64,000 nt of DNA from Scolanthus callimorphus (lineage: Eukaryota; Cnidaria; Anthozoa; Actiniaria; Edwardsiidae). Under the pieces are notes generated by a model. The model had not been told where the DNA came from. It was given only the letters and a program-made list of their open reading frames with translations, and did not search any database. Positions 31,270 through 44,072 of this stretch are shown piece by piece. The translations under genes were made by a program, and so were the position numbers. Numbering within the stretch: position 1 is the stretch's first letter; each line of letters starts with the position of its first letter. The DNA is taken from positions 14,486,501 through 14,550,500 of the forward strand of contig CM066916.1 of assembly GCA_033964015.1 (NCBI GenBank), read 5' to 3'.

Positions 31270-34200
31270 ATGGCGACCTCCACTAGAGCAAGATTAAAAG
31301 TTCAAGAAAACTTGTATGCTGCTTTCCTAAAGCACAGAAGAGGGGACTACGATTTGATTTTAGATGGTAAAGATGCTTAATTTAAAGTTTGTCGTATGGT
31401 TAACCATTCCTCCTTTCTCTTAAAATAATCTTTGAGAAAATAGTCGTTGATGACATCCTCGGCTCGGGACGTCTCACACCTTCATCCTCTCATAGTCTCA
31501 CACATCTTTCACTTTTGAAATGTCGGTCCCCCAAATGTGCCTAATATTTTGTATTGTGTTTATCCTTTTTAAAAACTCTCAATACATGAGAACAGCAAAT
31601 ACATTGTATATAAGAAACAGATAAGCTTTAAGCCCGATAATTTTTTTTAAACTTTCGTCAAGCTGAAAATATTCATGAGTCATTCTGATTATCACTCTCA
31701 TTTCAGGAGAAATAACACATTCCTGCCGATGGAATGTAATGACTTAGGCAGAAATGTATATTTTGATGGCATGTGAATAACACGTGAGGACGCGGTTGCG
31801 TTGCTGTGCATTATGGGTGTTGGTATATAAGCTTAGACATAGCATGCTAGTACCACTCTAGCCAGCTCCTCTCTCATAATTTGACTTTTGTCAATTTTTT
31901 ATTGATCTCTTGTTATACATATACATATATAAAATTCTCTATAACTCAAATGTTCACGTAAAATATTCACTTTAAAAATTTGCATTCCCATATAACAGAC
32001 TCAAAATGTTCAGTTAAATATTCACTTAAGAAATTTGCATCATTAGCTACCTAGGGCTGCCTGTGATCTATATTCTGAAATTGGGGTGCCATACCGGTAG
32101 GGTTACATGTGACAGGGCATATAATGGGCACAAATCAGTTATTTCTTGTGCTGCCTGTGAATATAGATCACTTCAAATTATTAACTGTTTTATTGGTTGC
32201 TTTCATAGATGATCTTAAGTCTGCTGGAGAAACAATTCTACATGAAAACAGCCCAACAAAGAAATCTCGTCTCAACCCTCACTCAGTATTTTGGATGGTG
32301 GCAGCAATAGCTGTTTTTTATTATACAGATATTTACATGGCAATCAGAGTGGATGATAGAATACACAGGTGAGTTCCTTTAGGGAGCATACTTGCTAATA
32401 TTCCCCTGGCCCTCCCTTTATATTTTCCAAAATAAGATATAACCCTCCTTTATGGATCATGTTTAAAAATATTCCTTGACACCCCCCCCCCCCCCCCAAC
32501 CAAAAAGTGAACACTTTCTAACACCCTAGTCAGGAAATTGCTATTTATTCAACATACAGTGTTCTATCCAATACTGTACCACCGTAACACATTTATGTCC
32601 TATGCATAAATTGCTTAGAGTGTTGGGCAACCAACACCCTATTTGGCACATACATTTTAACTTGAAGAATACCACACCCTCCAATTGCCCACTCTTATTC
32701 CATAACAGTTAACATTATAGGCCCTTCATCTTCTCCTTCACTGTTGTTTTCGACTGAACTACTTTTCTATGAACCTTAGTAATATCCAAAATATTTCATC
32801 TTCATTTTCTGAATCTTTCATGGACTGATTTGTTGCAGCGAGATGCAAATCTGGTGTGATTTTTGTGCTCTCTGTTTGGCTGAAAAAGTTTAAAGCATAG
32901 TACAGTCGAAGCTCTCTGTGCGACCACTCTCGTATGCGACCAGCTCCCATAACGACCATTTTCCCGAAACCCCGTTTGAAATGTCACATAAACTCTGTTA
33001 TTTCAAGCTCTCGTAAGCGACCGCCTTATCGATGGGACCAGCTCCGTTAGCGACCACAATTTCAAATCACCAACATAGATTTTCTATTGTTTTTAAGCTC
33101 TCGTAAGCGACCACAGTACTTTTTGTCTTTAAAACATCAGTCATCACCTCATAAATATCTAAACTGATACAAGCTGCACCATTGAAATGCTATTTTCTAC
33201 ATATTTTCTATGTACATATTTGCGGTTATATATCTATAAGTTATTATAATCGGGTTGTCTGCGCAAACGTTTCTGATTGGCTAAATCGTCCGCACTCACT
33301 CCGCTTGGCCCTGAAGCTGTGTCGCCAAATGAAGTTCACAAACCTGAAGAGAAAGTGGATATCTCCACAGTGGGCGTGTTTTGGTTGGAAAAGATTCGCC
33401 CTGGGCTAAGTTCTAATTCAAGCGATTTCTTAAGCGAGGGACAAAGCTGCCATCGCCGCCATTTTGAAATCTCCAACAGAAGCTAAAAAAGAACTCAGTT
33501 CGCACAGCCGAAATCACCATAGTCATCTAAACCTAAATGGTTCTGTCACAGATCACTTGCAGGATGTGCAGGGATAATTATTATTCGATAGCTTTACGCT
33601 AAGAAAAATTTTCATTCAAGTTTGAACAAACGTACACCGCCGTACACCGCCTTGCTTTCTGGAAGCACGCTAAGGCGAAATGCCACAATCCATGAATAAT
33701 ATTTTCTAATTATAAATCCTGACGCTGTATCGCAAAACGAAGGACACAAACCAGAAGAGAAGGAGGAAATCTCTCCAATGGGCGTGTTTTTGTTGGAAAA
33801 GATTCACCTTTGGCTAAGTTCTAATTCAAGCGATTTTTTGAGCAAGGGACAAAGCCGCCATCGCGGCCATTGAAATCTCCCACATAAATAAACTAAAAAA
33901 GAACACAGTTCCATTATAGCCGATAGCACCATAGACATTCAAACTTAAATGGTTCTATTACAGGATTACTTACATTTGTGCGTAGGGATAATTCTAATTC
34001 GAGAAATAATAATAATAATAATATACATTTATATAGCGCTTATACGACCGTTCTAAGCGCTTTACAACTAGAATGACATAAATAAAATGAAAAATTATAA
34101 TATAGTTAAAACAAAATAAAAATAAGTAAAAAATAAGTAAAACACTTAATAAAATAAAAAATAAAAAGAGAAATGGCAATTACATGAAGTGTAAAATAAT

Positions 34201-37200
34201 ATATGGTAAAAACAGGGTAAAAATAAGTAAAAATCATAAAAAGCTAAGATAATACTAATTAAAATTGAGCCTAAAAAGATGAGTTTTCAACTTAGATTTA
34301 AATTCTGCTATGCTCCCTGCATCCCTTACCTACACTCGATGGGAGCTCATTCCAGAGCCTGGGTGCGTTTGTAGAAAATGCCTTGTATCCATAAGTTTTC
34401 AGATTAAAAGAGGGTAAGTTTAGTTTTGAGCAAGATTGAGAAAGATTTGAGCTGAGAAAAATTTCATTCAAGTTTGAACAAACTTACACCAGGCACTGCC
34501 TACAGAGCGCGCGCTAAGTCATGAATGATATTCTCTAAATATTCCTATGATAAACTAAGAAATTTCTTAGAACAGTTTAACTTTACCTGTTTCTTCTCGT
34601 GCCTTACTGATAAGCATTATACAAACAATTCCGAAGTCAAATGTTTTTCTGTAATAGGCTGCGTTTTCAATTTTAGCGGGTTCTTAAACAGATTTGAGAC
34701 CCGGACTGACTCACCAAGACACACACACGTGCGTCATTTTCTCCGCCAAAATCAGGGAGACCAGTGCAAAACAAACACACAAAAAGGGAGGTCATTAGTA
34801 ATGTAAATCAGCAGTTTATGGAAGGGGGAACTTAGGTTGGGTCTTCTAGCGTCACGAAGTGACGGGCTGTTTTCTTGTTCTTAATTAAAGTCGGGAAATA
34901 AATCAAACTATTTTAAGCATTAGTATCACATAATATTTTTTAGATTTATTGTACTAAGCTCTCGTAAGCGGCCAACACCTATTGTTCAAGTAGGAAGCCG
35001 CTTGGTGGTCGCTTATGAGAGCCGTTCTCGTAAGCGACCAGCTCCGTTAACGACCACAATTTTCAGTTCCCGAGGTGGTCGCTTACGAGCATTTCCTATC
35101 ATTTCTACCAGAGATCGTTCACATTATACAACTAGTAATAGTTCTCACTAGAGCTGCCCCCGTGCTTTTTAAACTGCAGATGTAATAAGTATTCAATTAA
35201 CATTTTTACAGCTGTTTCAGACAACACGCGAACCCACCGTTATCAGCTTGTTGGAGTTTGTCAGTTGTATAACAAAACCGTTAAGATACATGTGAAATTC
35301 TATAAGCCGAAACTCTACAAACAATTCTAACCAAAGTACTAAAAGCCGTCAAAACTCTTACGAAACTCTAGCGAAATACCGTCACAATTCCAAAAGGACT
35401 ATTAATACACATTCTTACTCAGAAACACTTGCGCACAAAAATCTTGTTTGAAAACTCTATGAATATGAATACTTGAAAGCCTAAAGCCAATTGATCTTTC
35501 CGGAAATACTTACAACAGAGAACAGAACACAAGACTTAAGACTCTTGTTGGCTGTCTCTGCTTCGCAACTTCTCTGCTTTTGCTCTTTTTCAATAGCTGC
35601 TCCCTAATAACCTATATCTGCGTTTTTATACCAGCTATCACCTAAAGCTGCTAAAGAGCTTATAATAGAACTTAATTTAACAGAACTAAAAACGCGTTCC
35701 GCCCTTGCCAGATATCCGGTCAACAAAGGTACTATTTTAACCTACTTAGTATACTTTAGAGGCAACCATAAGACAGCAGACAGCGCACACTTTCTGAGTT
35801 TCCTCTTTCTGAGTTTTGTGAACTTATGAAATGTAAATCTTGTCGGTAAATTATCACATTCTTTCGTAGCGAAAGCTGACCTATTGTTAAGCACAATAGC
35901 AACCATTTTGAATGCTTTACTACTATTATGAGGTTTAGTAGAGCTCTTAGCTTTGTGAACATTCAAGTTGTTCTCTAGACTACACAGCCACAGCAGCTCA
36001 ACATTTGCTAATTCTGAACTATGGATTGCACTGACTGACTTCGGCTGAGCGTCTCCTTAGAGTTTTTGGTGATTTATTAATGTCACGACCAGTTTGTTGT
36101 GAATGTTTAGAATTTTTATTGTCCGCCAGTGGCAACAGTAGAGGTCTCAAACCCACACTGCGAGTCACGTGATCTGGTCATCCAATCATAAACGTTACCC
36201 AAGACCTTTTGCGGGCCCTTTGCGAGTCACGTGATCTGATCATCCAATCATAAACGTTACCCAAGACCTTTTGCGGGCCCTGCTCCGACGAATCAAGATT
36301 TTTTCTGGCATATGTACCATATACCCTTATATTTTCTCTTTACGCGGGGGATTCTATAATGCCTCCTCGGGTTTTGGCCTCTGGGCCAAAACCCTGCGGG
36401 GGCAAAAATGAAATGCCCCCCCCCCCTCTTTGCAGTATAAAATTTTTCCTCTTTGCAGTATGAAATTTTTAGTGACCCTCCCCTTTTGATTGAAGAAAAA
36501 TGTGCTTATCCTCCCCTGGATTCCTCCGGCTCACCCCCGGTTCTAAAAAATGAATGCTCCCTTACTTATCACACTAATAGAGTGCATTCTTCCATGGCTG
36601 GAAGGTCTTTTCTTGATTTTGCATTGTGTAATTCCAGAAAATATATCAATGCCCTAACAAGATGAAATTGGGGAATTCTGGAGTGGAGTAGGGGCCATTT
36701 GTCAGATTTTTCAGGGCATTAAGATCCCATTTTCCCCCAAATTTGATCCCATTTTCCCACATATTTTGGAATATCCCAAAGGGATGCCCTTTGATTTATT
36801 ACCCTATGTAGGCAAACTACCAGATGGGTTTGCTTTCTTCATTGACTGCATGGCCTTTTTTTTGCACTATTTTGAATGTGAACAAAATAGTCAATATTAT
36901 ATTTCCATGGCATTCATATGCATGTACCTTATGCTATTGACTTGACTGGAAATACTAATTCATTCAATCTTTAATATTATATGTGTATTTTTTTTTTACA
37001 GGCCATGGCTGTATGTTGGTGGAGGACTCATTACCATAAATCTTGTGATAGGTTTCTATTTCGTTGTTGTGTGCAGCTACATAAGAAAAGTAGATTGGGA
37101 CAAAGAAAGTCCTGTGTTGATTCCAATTGCAACCTTTTCGTTCATTATTGGGTTGATCTGGTAAGTAGTAGGTATTCACTTCTTATTCATGACTGCCATT

Positions 37201-38105
37201 GATTCATACATTATGCAATTATCTCCTGGCTTTCCTGGGTCAACATTTGGGCTACCCACCGGTACAGCTATTATGTAGTATAGTCTCCTTTGCAGCTCCA
37301 GAGATTGGACTCATACATGCTGTTGGGACTACAATATGTATAAATATACATTGTCTTTATATATCTATAGTCTCCTTTGCAGTCTAAAATCCTGGGGGGG
37401 GACTTCCCTTTTGGGGGGCGGGGGTGGTCACCATACCAGCCTTTAGGGGCAAAATTTGAAAACTTGATTTTTTTTCTAGATAGGTACATTGTACCTGAGC
37501 ATTAGGGGTCTATTCTAGCAAACCAAGCAACAATGGTTATATCAATAGCACACTTGTTAGAACCTTTAAGGGGTCAAAAACAACTAAGCCACACCCTTTT
37601 TGGTACCTTTTAGGGGCAAAATCAAAAGTTCCCTACCAGCACCAATGCACCAAAAATAGGGGAGTCCCCCTTGGTCTAAAATATCAGTGAATCCTACAGG
37701 AATACTTATGAAAAATATTGCTGTGTGAATTTGATGACAAGGAGGCTGATAGATGAGAGTGATAGAGCCTTGCAATTCACCGTACCCACAGTGGTTGTTT
37801 TTATCTTCCATTCTCTGCTTTCCCAGAGGACCCCAGGAAAGCTGGTGATCAATAAAAAAAATGTATAGTTGAGTGGTTTAGGTTGAACAGGATGGCCAAT
37901 TAGCAGCCTTAACTAGAATTTTACATGTCTCAAGCCACCAAATAACCAATACAGTCTTTATTCCACCAAATACTTTATTCCACTTTTTGCTTCCTTTTGC
38001 AGCTGTACTGTTGCTTTCTGGCCTGTTTGGAGTTTCTTCACACCATTCATCTTGTTCACTTTATTTATGGGCATAGTGTTCCTTACAACATTAATACCAG
38101 TTTGA
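31270..38105 (+). CDS. TMEM128: TMEM128, four-pass transmembrane protein, 172 residues
   Basis: Complete gene in four exons: 31270-31366, 32209-32368, 37002-37160 and 38003-38105, with consistent phases 1, 2, 2 and a TGA stop. The sum is 519 bases; vertebrate TMEM128 is about 165 residues. Matches to the family include KSRLNPHSVFWMVAAIAVFY followed by YTDIY, the second segment VGGGLITINLVIGFYFVVV, ESPVLIPIATFSFIIGLIC, and the C-terminal AFWPVWSFFTPFILFTLFMG. Four hydrophobic segments are seen; the family is thought to sit in intracellular membranes, and its biochemical role is not established. The start is the ATG in AAGATGGCG, the first in frame. Intron 2 (32369-37001) is full of repeats, including an interrupted tandem duplication. 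No clear polyadenylation signal was seen just after the stop. Confidence 0.93.
32900..33125. mobile_element. Pogo/Tigger-like terminal sequence, left part
   Basis: Starts ACAGTCGAAGCTCTCTGTGC and continues with repeats of CTCGTAAGCGACCA and AGCTCC-TAACGACCA. A matching right part, in both orientations, lies at 34955-35095 and includes GGTGGTCGCTTACGAG. Family by resemblance of the ends only. Confidence 0.5.
33300..34540. repeat. Direct duplication of about 430 bp, second copy interrupted
   Basis: Copy 1 (about 33300-33715) and copy 2 (33725-33996 plus 34447-34540) share GGGCGTGTTTTGGTTGGAAA, AAGTTCTAATTCAAGCGATT and TTTCATTCAAGTTTGAACAA. The second copy is split by the repeat at 33997-34447. 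Confidence 0.85.
33997..34447. mobile_element. Inserted repeat with ATTTATATAGCGC / AAGCGCTTTACAA motif
   Basis: Begins with (AAT)n, then TACATTTATATAGCGCTTAT and TTCTAAGCGCTTTACAACTA, a motif shared by repeats in many marine invertebrates, and ends with a conserved-looking GCTCATTCCAGAGCCTGGGT segment. Probably a SINE or LINE 3' tail; the class is uncertain. Confidence 0.6.
34955..35095. mobile_element. Pogo/Tigger-like terminal sequence, right part
   Basis: AAGCTCTCGTAAGCGGCCAA, CTCGTAAGCGACCAGCTCCG and an inverted GGTGGTCGCTTACGAG. May close the element opened at 32900, with the intervening duplication nested inside. Confidence 0.5.
35110..36150. other. TMEM128 intron 2, unassigned stretch
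   Basis: No coding exon or clear repeat ends seen. A/T-rich with short frames only. Confidence 0.5.
36159..36282. repeat. 62-bp tandem duplication
   Basis: Two copies of TGCGAGTCACGTGATCTGGT through AAGACCTTTTGCGGGCCC differ by only one or two bases. Each contains an E-box CACGTG. Confidence 0.9.
37385..37680. mobile_element. Degenerate MITE, GGGGGACTTCCC ends
   Basis: Left CCTGGGGGGGGACTTCCC and right GGGGAGTCCCCCTTGG, with several TTTAGGGGCAAAA or GGTACCTTTTAGGGG blocks inside. Same family as 40483-40835 and 63588-63920. Lies in TMEM128 intron 3. Confidence 0.65.
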
Positions 38106-38348
38106 AATAAGCATTTTGTTGCCCATTCATATTGCAATTTTAGCAGCTATTTTGGAAATGATTTCTGCAGCTATGGAAAACTCCAGCTATAGTGTATTGT
38201 TGGTAAAGGAGGGAATGTGCTGCTTCCTGTGAGTTATGGAATGGTTTTCTAGATATGCACTTATTGCTGGAATGGTCCATTGAGCCGGTTTACACTTGCG
38301 ATTTTTATTGCATTTGTTGCAGCAATTTTTCTCGTGCGAGTTGCAATA

Positions 38349-39698
38349 GGCCATTTGCACTAACTAGGTCACGTGACAGAATCCCATACATTCTGAAGAA
38401 AATATTGAAAATTCAACTCGCTGCCATTTGCTCCAGGTTAGAGATTTTAAGCTGAAACTTGGGTTTCTGACTAATATCAATTGGTTCTTTGTATTTCTTG
38501 AATTGATTTTGACAAAACATCTCGTTAAGAGGTTGTTGGGGTCACATGACCCGGTTAGTGCAAATGGATATGGGTAAAACATGGACGGGGACGCGGGACG
38601 GGGAAGGGGACGGGGACGTCATCGGGGACGTGACCTAGGACCCAGATTTGGGAGAACGAAAATGCGAAAATATAACATTTCATGGTACCTTGTTTACGCT
38701 TGGGTAAATTTAGTACATGGGGGCGTGACCCGGGACGCGGATTTGGGTGAACGAAAATGCGAAAATATAACATTTCATGGTACCTTGTTTACGCTTGGGT
38801 AAATTTAGTACATGGACACCACACTTGGTTAAATTTAACTAGTTGACACCGTCAATGACGTCATCAAAACAAGAAAAAAGCTCATCTTTAGAGGGGAACA
38901 CTGTGGCAGGCAACCAAACTTAGTCGATTGTTTCAAGGACAAGGGGTTGCAACACTATGGCCACGTGGCATGAGGTAATCGAGAAGGGAACAGCTGTCAG
39001 CAAACTTGATCAAAGCTTTTTAAAGGGCAAGGGGGGTGCAACACCATGGTCACGTGGTCATGCCATCGCCATCGATTTCCCTCCATGCGTTTTTTTCTTG
39101 TTTTGATGCGACGTCATCGATGTCATATCACATGACCACTTCAAGCCACACCCTCAAAACAAAGTTACCCAGGTTTAGTTGTCTGACAGTGTTTCCTTCT
39201 TGAGATATTTTTTCTTATTTTGATGACGTCATCAATAACGTGACACCACGTGACCATGGTGTTACATACCCTTCAAACCATTCTCCCAGGCTCTGATGAA
39301 GCTTGATTGCCTGACAGTGTTTCCTTGTCGAGACATGATTTTTTCTTGTTTCGATGACGTCATAAACGGCAATCGATGACGTCACATCACGTGGTTATGT
39401 GTTCCACCCCCTTGCTCTCTAAACAACTTTGACCAAGTTTGTTCGTCCGTGTTACCTTCTCGAGATACGATTTTATTGCCTGTTCAGACGCGGATTTTTT
39501 TTTGTTTTGATGAAATTAAATTTAACCAAGTGTGGTGTCCATGTACTAACCAAATTTACCCAAGAGTGAATGAGGTACCATGAAATTTCATATTTTCGCA
39601 TTTTCGTTCACCCAAATCCGCGTCCCGGGTAACGTCGCCGACGACGTCCCCGTCCCGCGTCCCCGTCCATGTTTTACCCACATCCAGTGCAAATGGCC
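38349..39698. mobile_element. Middle MITE of the nest
   Basis: Ends GGCCATTTGCACTAACTAGG and complement of AGTGCAAATGGCC; inner CACGTGAC / GTCACATGACC blocks are also inverted. It is itself split near its right end by the element at 38566-39685. Confidence 0.78.
38566..39685. mobile_element. Inner 1.1-kb inverted-repeat element, Mutator-like duplication
   Basis: Long inverted ends GGATATGGGTAAAACATGGA and GGATGTGGGTAAAACATGGA (complement), then GGGGACG-rich sequence. Flanked by the direct repeat AGTGCAAAT (9 bp, or 11 if GG is counted), at 38557 and 39686. Target duplications of 9-11 bp suggest a Mutator-like element. Inside is a 60-bp subterminal repeat (AACGAAAATGCGAAAATATA) twice directly and once inverted. 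No transposase frame. Confidence 0.78.
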
Positions 39699-40194
39699 TA
39701 TTCCAACTCTCTTTTTATTAAAATGAGATGCAAATCTGGTGCGATTACTGTGCTCTCTTTTCTTCAAATCGTATCAAAGTTGCAAAGAGTTTTGAACATG
39801 TTTGAAATCTCTACGACATTACGCAACAACAATCGCGGCAGATCATGCCAAATTGCACCGAGTTTACATTTTAGTGATTTGGAGCTGACGCATGCGTGCG
39901 AGAAAAATTACTGTGACTCGCACAACAAAAATTTACGGCAAGTGTAAACTGGCCTTGACTAGCTTCACATCTCCTAGTGGGAATGTACAGCTGGCGATGT
40001 CTCTGCGATATTTGTATTGCCTGAAGAAAATATCTGAATTTCAGAAACACTTAACTAAGGCCCCACGAAAAGTGCAAGTGGATTTTCTGTAAAATATAAC
40101 TTTGGTCATAACTTTTATAATATTTGTGTGATGGATATTAAACTTTGAGGACAGTAGGAGGTATAATTTAGCAACAGTTTAACATATTTACAGC

Positions 40195-40440
40195 CAACTG
40201 GTTAGCGCAGTGGTAGAGCGCCGGGCTTATGTGCGGGAGGTTGGGAGTTCAAACCCCGGCCGGACCAGCACTCAGGGTCTTTTCTAAATAATTGAGGAGA
40301 AGGTGCTGCCTTTGCTCTAACATCTTCCAATGGTTAGAACTTCACATCTTTTCAGATAAGGACGTAAAACCGTAGGTCCCGCAACGGAAGAAGAGCCCCC
40401 TAGTGGAATCCGATTTGCTTAACCCATTATTATTATTATT
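40195..40440 (+). mobile_element. tRNA-derived SINE
   Basis: A-box-like TAGCGCAGTGG and B-box-like GAGTTCAAACCCC are spaced as in a tRNA head, followed by a tRNA-unrelated body (CAGCACTCAGGGTCTTTTCT, GGTGCTGCCTTTGCTC) and an (ATT)n tail. Pol III promoter boxes are therefore visible. The anticodon stem is not a good fold. Confidence 0.82.
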
Positions 40441-40482
40441 ATTTTGATCTTTATTTGCGTTAATACTTTTTACTTTTTACTC

Positions 40483-40835
40483 CCATATTTTTGGGGCGGG
40501 GGTGCTCGTCGGGAACTTTTGATTTTACCCCCTAAAAGGTACCTAAAATGGCATCGCTTAGTTGATTTTGACCCCTAAAAGGTACCAACAAGACGTAGTT
40601 TCCCTCGTAAGTTTCTCTCGTATTTTTTACGAGGGAAAATACGTCTGAAATTCAGGCTACCAACAAGTGTGATTTGCTTGATTTGCTAGGACGGACCTCT
40701 AACAGGTACCTATCTAGAAAAAAGTTTTCGAAGTTTACCCCTAAAAGGTACCAGAGGCCGTGATTTTAAACCCTAAAAGAATAGACGAGCACCCCCGCCC
40801 AAAAAATATTGGAGTCCCCCCCCCCCCCGGGATTC
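40483..40835. mobile_element. MITE, GAGCACCCCCGCCC family
   Basis: Left ATTTTTGGGGCGGGGGTGCT with right complement AGCACCCCCGCCCAAAAAAT, then GGAGTCCCCC and a poly-C run. Interior repeats CCCCTAAAAGGTACC. Confidence 0.8.
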
Positions 40836-41465
40836 TATGCCCATGTATGATAAGCTACATGCATACGTGACAACTCTCCTGGTTCACACCGAAACTCCTG
40901 GTTATAACCCTTGGCAGGGATGTCAATTCTCCCAGATTAGCCGGGAGCCTCCCAGTTTTTTACCTCATCTCCTGGTCTCCCGGTATTTAAGTAAAATCTC
41001 CCGGTTTTCTGTGAAAAATCGCTGAAGTTTTTTTTTTGCTTCTAGACCTTAAAAAAATGCTAAATACAGCAAAATTTTAGACATATTTAGGTCTTTTCCC
41101 TGTCTCAAAAGCCCAATATTTTGGTGTCTCAAGGGTTTTTCAAGCGGCAGGGTTGATGTCCCTGCCTTGGTCTCACGGGAAAAAACTGCAACTTTCCATG
41201 TATTTACTGGATGTCTCCAAGGTAAATTTCTTGTGATTTTCTTATACCGTTGTTGTATTTGAAACACAATCTCCCGATTTTGGGGCTTTCAGGGTTCAGT
41301 AGGTATGAAAGTGGGTCCTATATTACTACAGTACAGAAATTTTGCTTTTTCAATAAAATGTGACAAGTCAATAAGCATAACATTAATTTTCTTTAATCAT
41401 TTTATGTATAATATCAACTACTCTACATTAAAAAATGATTGAAAGAATAATTTAAGAGATATTAC

Positions 41466-41640
41466 ATTGTGTGTTTCCAGAAATTATCCATACCCCCCTA
41501 CGGAAGGGATTGGAAATTCCGGAGGGGTGGGGGGTCAATTTACCCGATCTTTCCATACAAATACTGTTTTCCTTCCATGGGGGAAGGGGGGGGGGGGGGG
41601 GGGGGGGGGGGGAGGGATATATTTTGGAACCAAACATTTG
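41466..41640. mobile_element. GC-rich MITE with long G run
   Basis: TGTTTCCAGAAATTATCCAT at the left and an inverted GATATATTTTGGAACCAAAC at the right. A run of about 27 G interrupted once (41585-41612) could form G-quadruplexes. Confidence 0.75.
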
Positions 41641-42365
41641 AATACATCATATTGTCTTTACCAGAATATAAAGTAGACTGCTTGCAATCGGCACTCTTTT
41701 TTTCATGCACTCATTTTCACAGATGTTCGCCAAAGCATGGACTGCAAGCAGTCTACAGGATAAGAAAATCATCATAACTCTTTTCCTGAAAGTCTAGCTA
41801 ACACATTGGTCAGATCAATGGAAAACATGCCAAAATGAAGATGCTTATACTGGATGTTTTTATGGGATTTTAGTTGAGATGGCAAGATTTTGCCAACCCA
41901 AATATAAAGACAACCTATACAGCATCTTAGCTAGGATTTCGTATCTCCCTTAAACTTGTCAACTTTAGCTCTAGGGCAATCTTCAACCAAACTTCCCTAT
42001 ATTTTGCAGTTAATTACTGGTAAGTCATACCTACCTATAGCAATGAAAGGGCGTTTTTCACTGCATGTTACATGTTACAGTCTAGCCTTTCCAGTCCCAA
42101 CAGTATTAAACTGGGCCCATTAAACTGAGATGAAACTTCTAACAACAGTACTCAACTTGCAACAAAAGCAGATATAAATGACATAATTGGTTAAACTTCT
42201 AACGCCAGATTTTCTGCTCTGATACTCATAGAACACACTGAAGTGTGCTGTTTGCAGTAACAGAGAGGTTATTACTCAGATCTTGAGTGACAAATGGTTT
42301 AAAGTTGTAAAACCATGCACTCAAACCATGACAATGCATTTACAAGGAAAAATTTGAAAGTTGTC

Positions 42366-42523
42366 CCAGGGGCATAGCCAGGGGGGCACAGGGGGCTGCG
42401 GCCCCCCTTTCTCAGGAGATTTTCCTATACATTTACTGTATTTGCTGGAGGAAATTTGAAAATTTCGTCCCATGTTTTCACTATCCCCCCCCCCCCAACC
42501 AAAATTCCTGGCTACGCCCCTGG
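42366..42523. mobile_element. 158-bp MITE, CCAGGGGCATAGCCAGG ends
   Basis: Inverted ends CCAGGGGCATAGCCAGGG and CCTGGCTACGCCCCTGG. A related element with GGCCCGTAGCCAGGG ends is at 60803-60966. Confidence 0.8.
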
Positions 42524-44072
42524 AAATATAATGTTCGATTGTATAAAAACATATTCCCCATATTCCCATTCAATTTCCTACCCTCCCATAGACAAATCAA
42601 CCGGTTCATTTTCAGCTACAGTAGCTTTGCAGAGAATATTTATACATTATTTTAATTTACCTAATTTACACTAATATAGCTCATTGAACAAAAACTGAAA
42701 ACAAACCAGCAAATTGTGAAATTTGGAAAAAGCTATTTTATAATTGTTTTGCAGTGCTTGACAGAGCAGCAGTTTGATTCTAATATACCTTATTTTTGGT
42801 GCAAGGCCAATAGAATTGAGATGCTGAGATAAAACACTGCTTAAATAGCTATGCCACTCTTTTCAAATGTAGATTAGGGGAAGGGTTAGGGGCTGCATAC
42901 CCCCTTCCTTAACCTCAGGTCCTCATATATTAATCTTGAAGTTACCAAAGTTGCAAAATATCAAGTAATTTGCTTGTGAGTTTACAGCACAATTTTAAAC
43001 CTGGGAGGCCCCTAAGATATTGTGCCAAAAAAACTTTAGCCAACCCCAGTCTCATACCCAGTCACCTTGTTGTTTTATTCAAGGCACGTTAATGGCTTGG
43101 ATCCTCGATTGTTATTTAAAATTTATCGTCCTTGACTTGGGTGTAATGTTTTCCCATTTCAGATCCGGTGCAATTTTTTAAAATATTTTTTTGGGTTTGG
43201 GATGCTTCTACATTGATATATCCTTTGGTGTGTAGCAGAAAAGGAAACAAAGAATACTCAGGGGAATGCCATGTGATCTGAAATGGGACAACATTACGCA
43301 CAAGCGTATTGTGCAGCTGAAAAAAAAAACAGTTGAGAAGCTCAGGAGTTCCAGGGTGGCTGGTCCTAGAGATCAGTTGACTAAAACGACCTGAGATAAA
43401 AGACTCCAAGTAACACCGACAAAGACCAATAGTTTCCAGTTCAAGATGGGCACCCTTCTAAAATTTCCAAGGTGGGCATACCCAAAACATGGAATTCCAG
43501 GTTGGGAAACATAAATTCCAGGAAGGGCATGAGGAAATTTCTGAAACTCCAGGATGGGTCGGCACAACTTACAATTTCCAGGACGGGTAAGTGAGACCCA
43601 TTTTCTCAAGAGCAGAATGTGCATTTTTTTGCAACTGCCGATTGTTTAGCATAATTAAATAATCTGTTATGAGGTGTTTTTGTACTGCCACCCAAATACT
43701 TTCCCTGTGTGCCCCATTGTGTAATGCCTAAAGTGTAGGAGATACAGATGATGAACGATTCCAGCTATAATGAATGTGCTAGCTGCATGTCAGTAGTTGT
43801 GTTACATTTCACAAACCAAGTAACTTGCATGTGCATTTTGGCAATTGTGTTACATTCCAAAGGCATTTTCTTAAGAAAATAAAGAACACGCACTTATAGG
43901 TAGCTGGAATAATCCATTCATTCTAGAATAACTCATTTCAGTTGCCAAATGCATCCAATGCAGGCATATAATAGCCTCCTCTCTGTATTTGCCAGCAGCA
44001 TGTGCTTAGTGCCAACCCTGCTGTTGTTATAAAATTATTGATGAATCAAAATAGCAAAGAAGTGGCCCTGTG
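42524..44072. other. Intergenic, TMEM128 to DUF229 (convergent ends)
   Basis: The two genes converge here. 43430-43600 repeats a motif TTCCAGGTTGGG or TTCCAGGA-GGG about five times. No gene was recognised. Confidence 0.5.

Larger units (their letters stand above)
38283..39954. mobile_element. Outer MITE of a three-level nest
   Basis: Left GCCGGTTTACACTTGCGATT and right complement AAGTGTAAACTGGCC. Its middle is occupied by a second element (38349-39698). Same family as 26321-26564, which lets the uninterrupted form be compared. Confidence 0.78.

Noticed and set aside
31795..31870. TATA-containing promoter inside TMEM128 intron 1
   Set aside because: TATATAAGC near 31825 is suggestive, but no coding sequence or repeat follows that would use it.
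40195..40270. tRNA gene
   Set aside because: Has A and B boxes, but no good cloverleaf, and is followed by a SINE body and (ATT)n tail.
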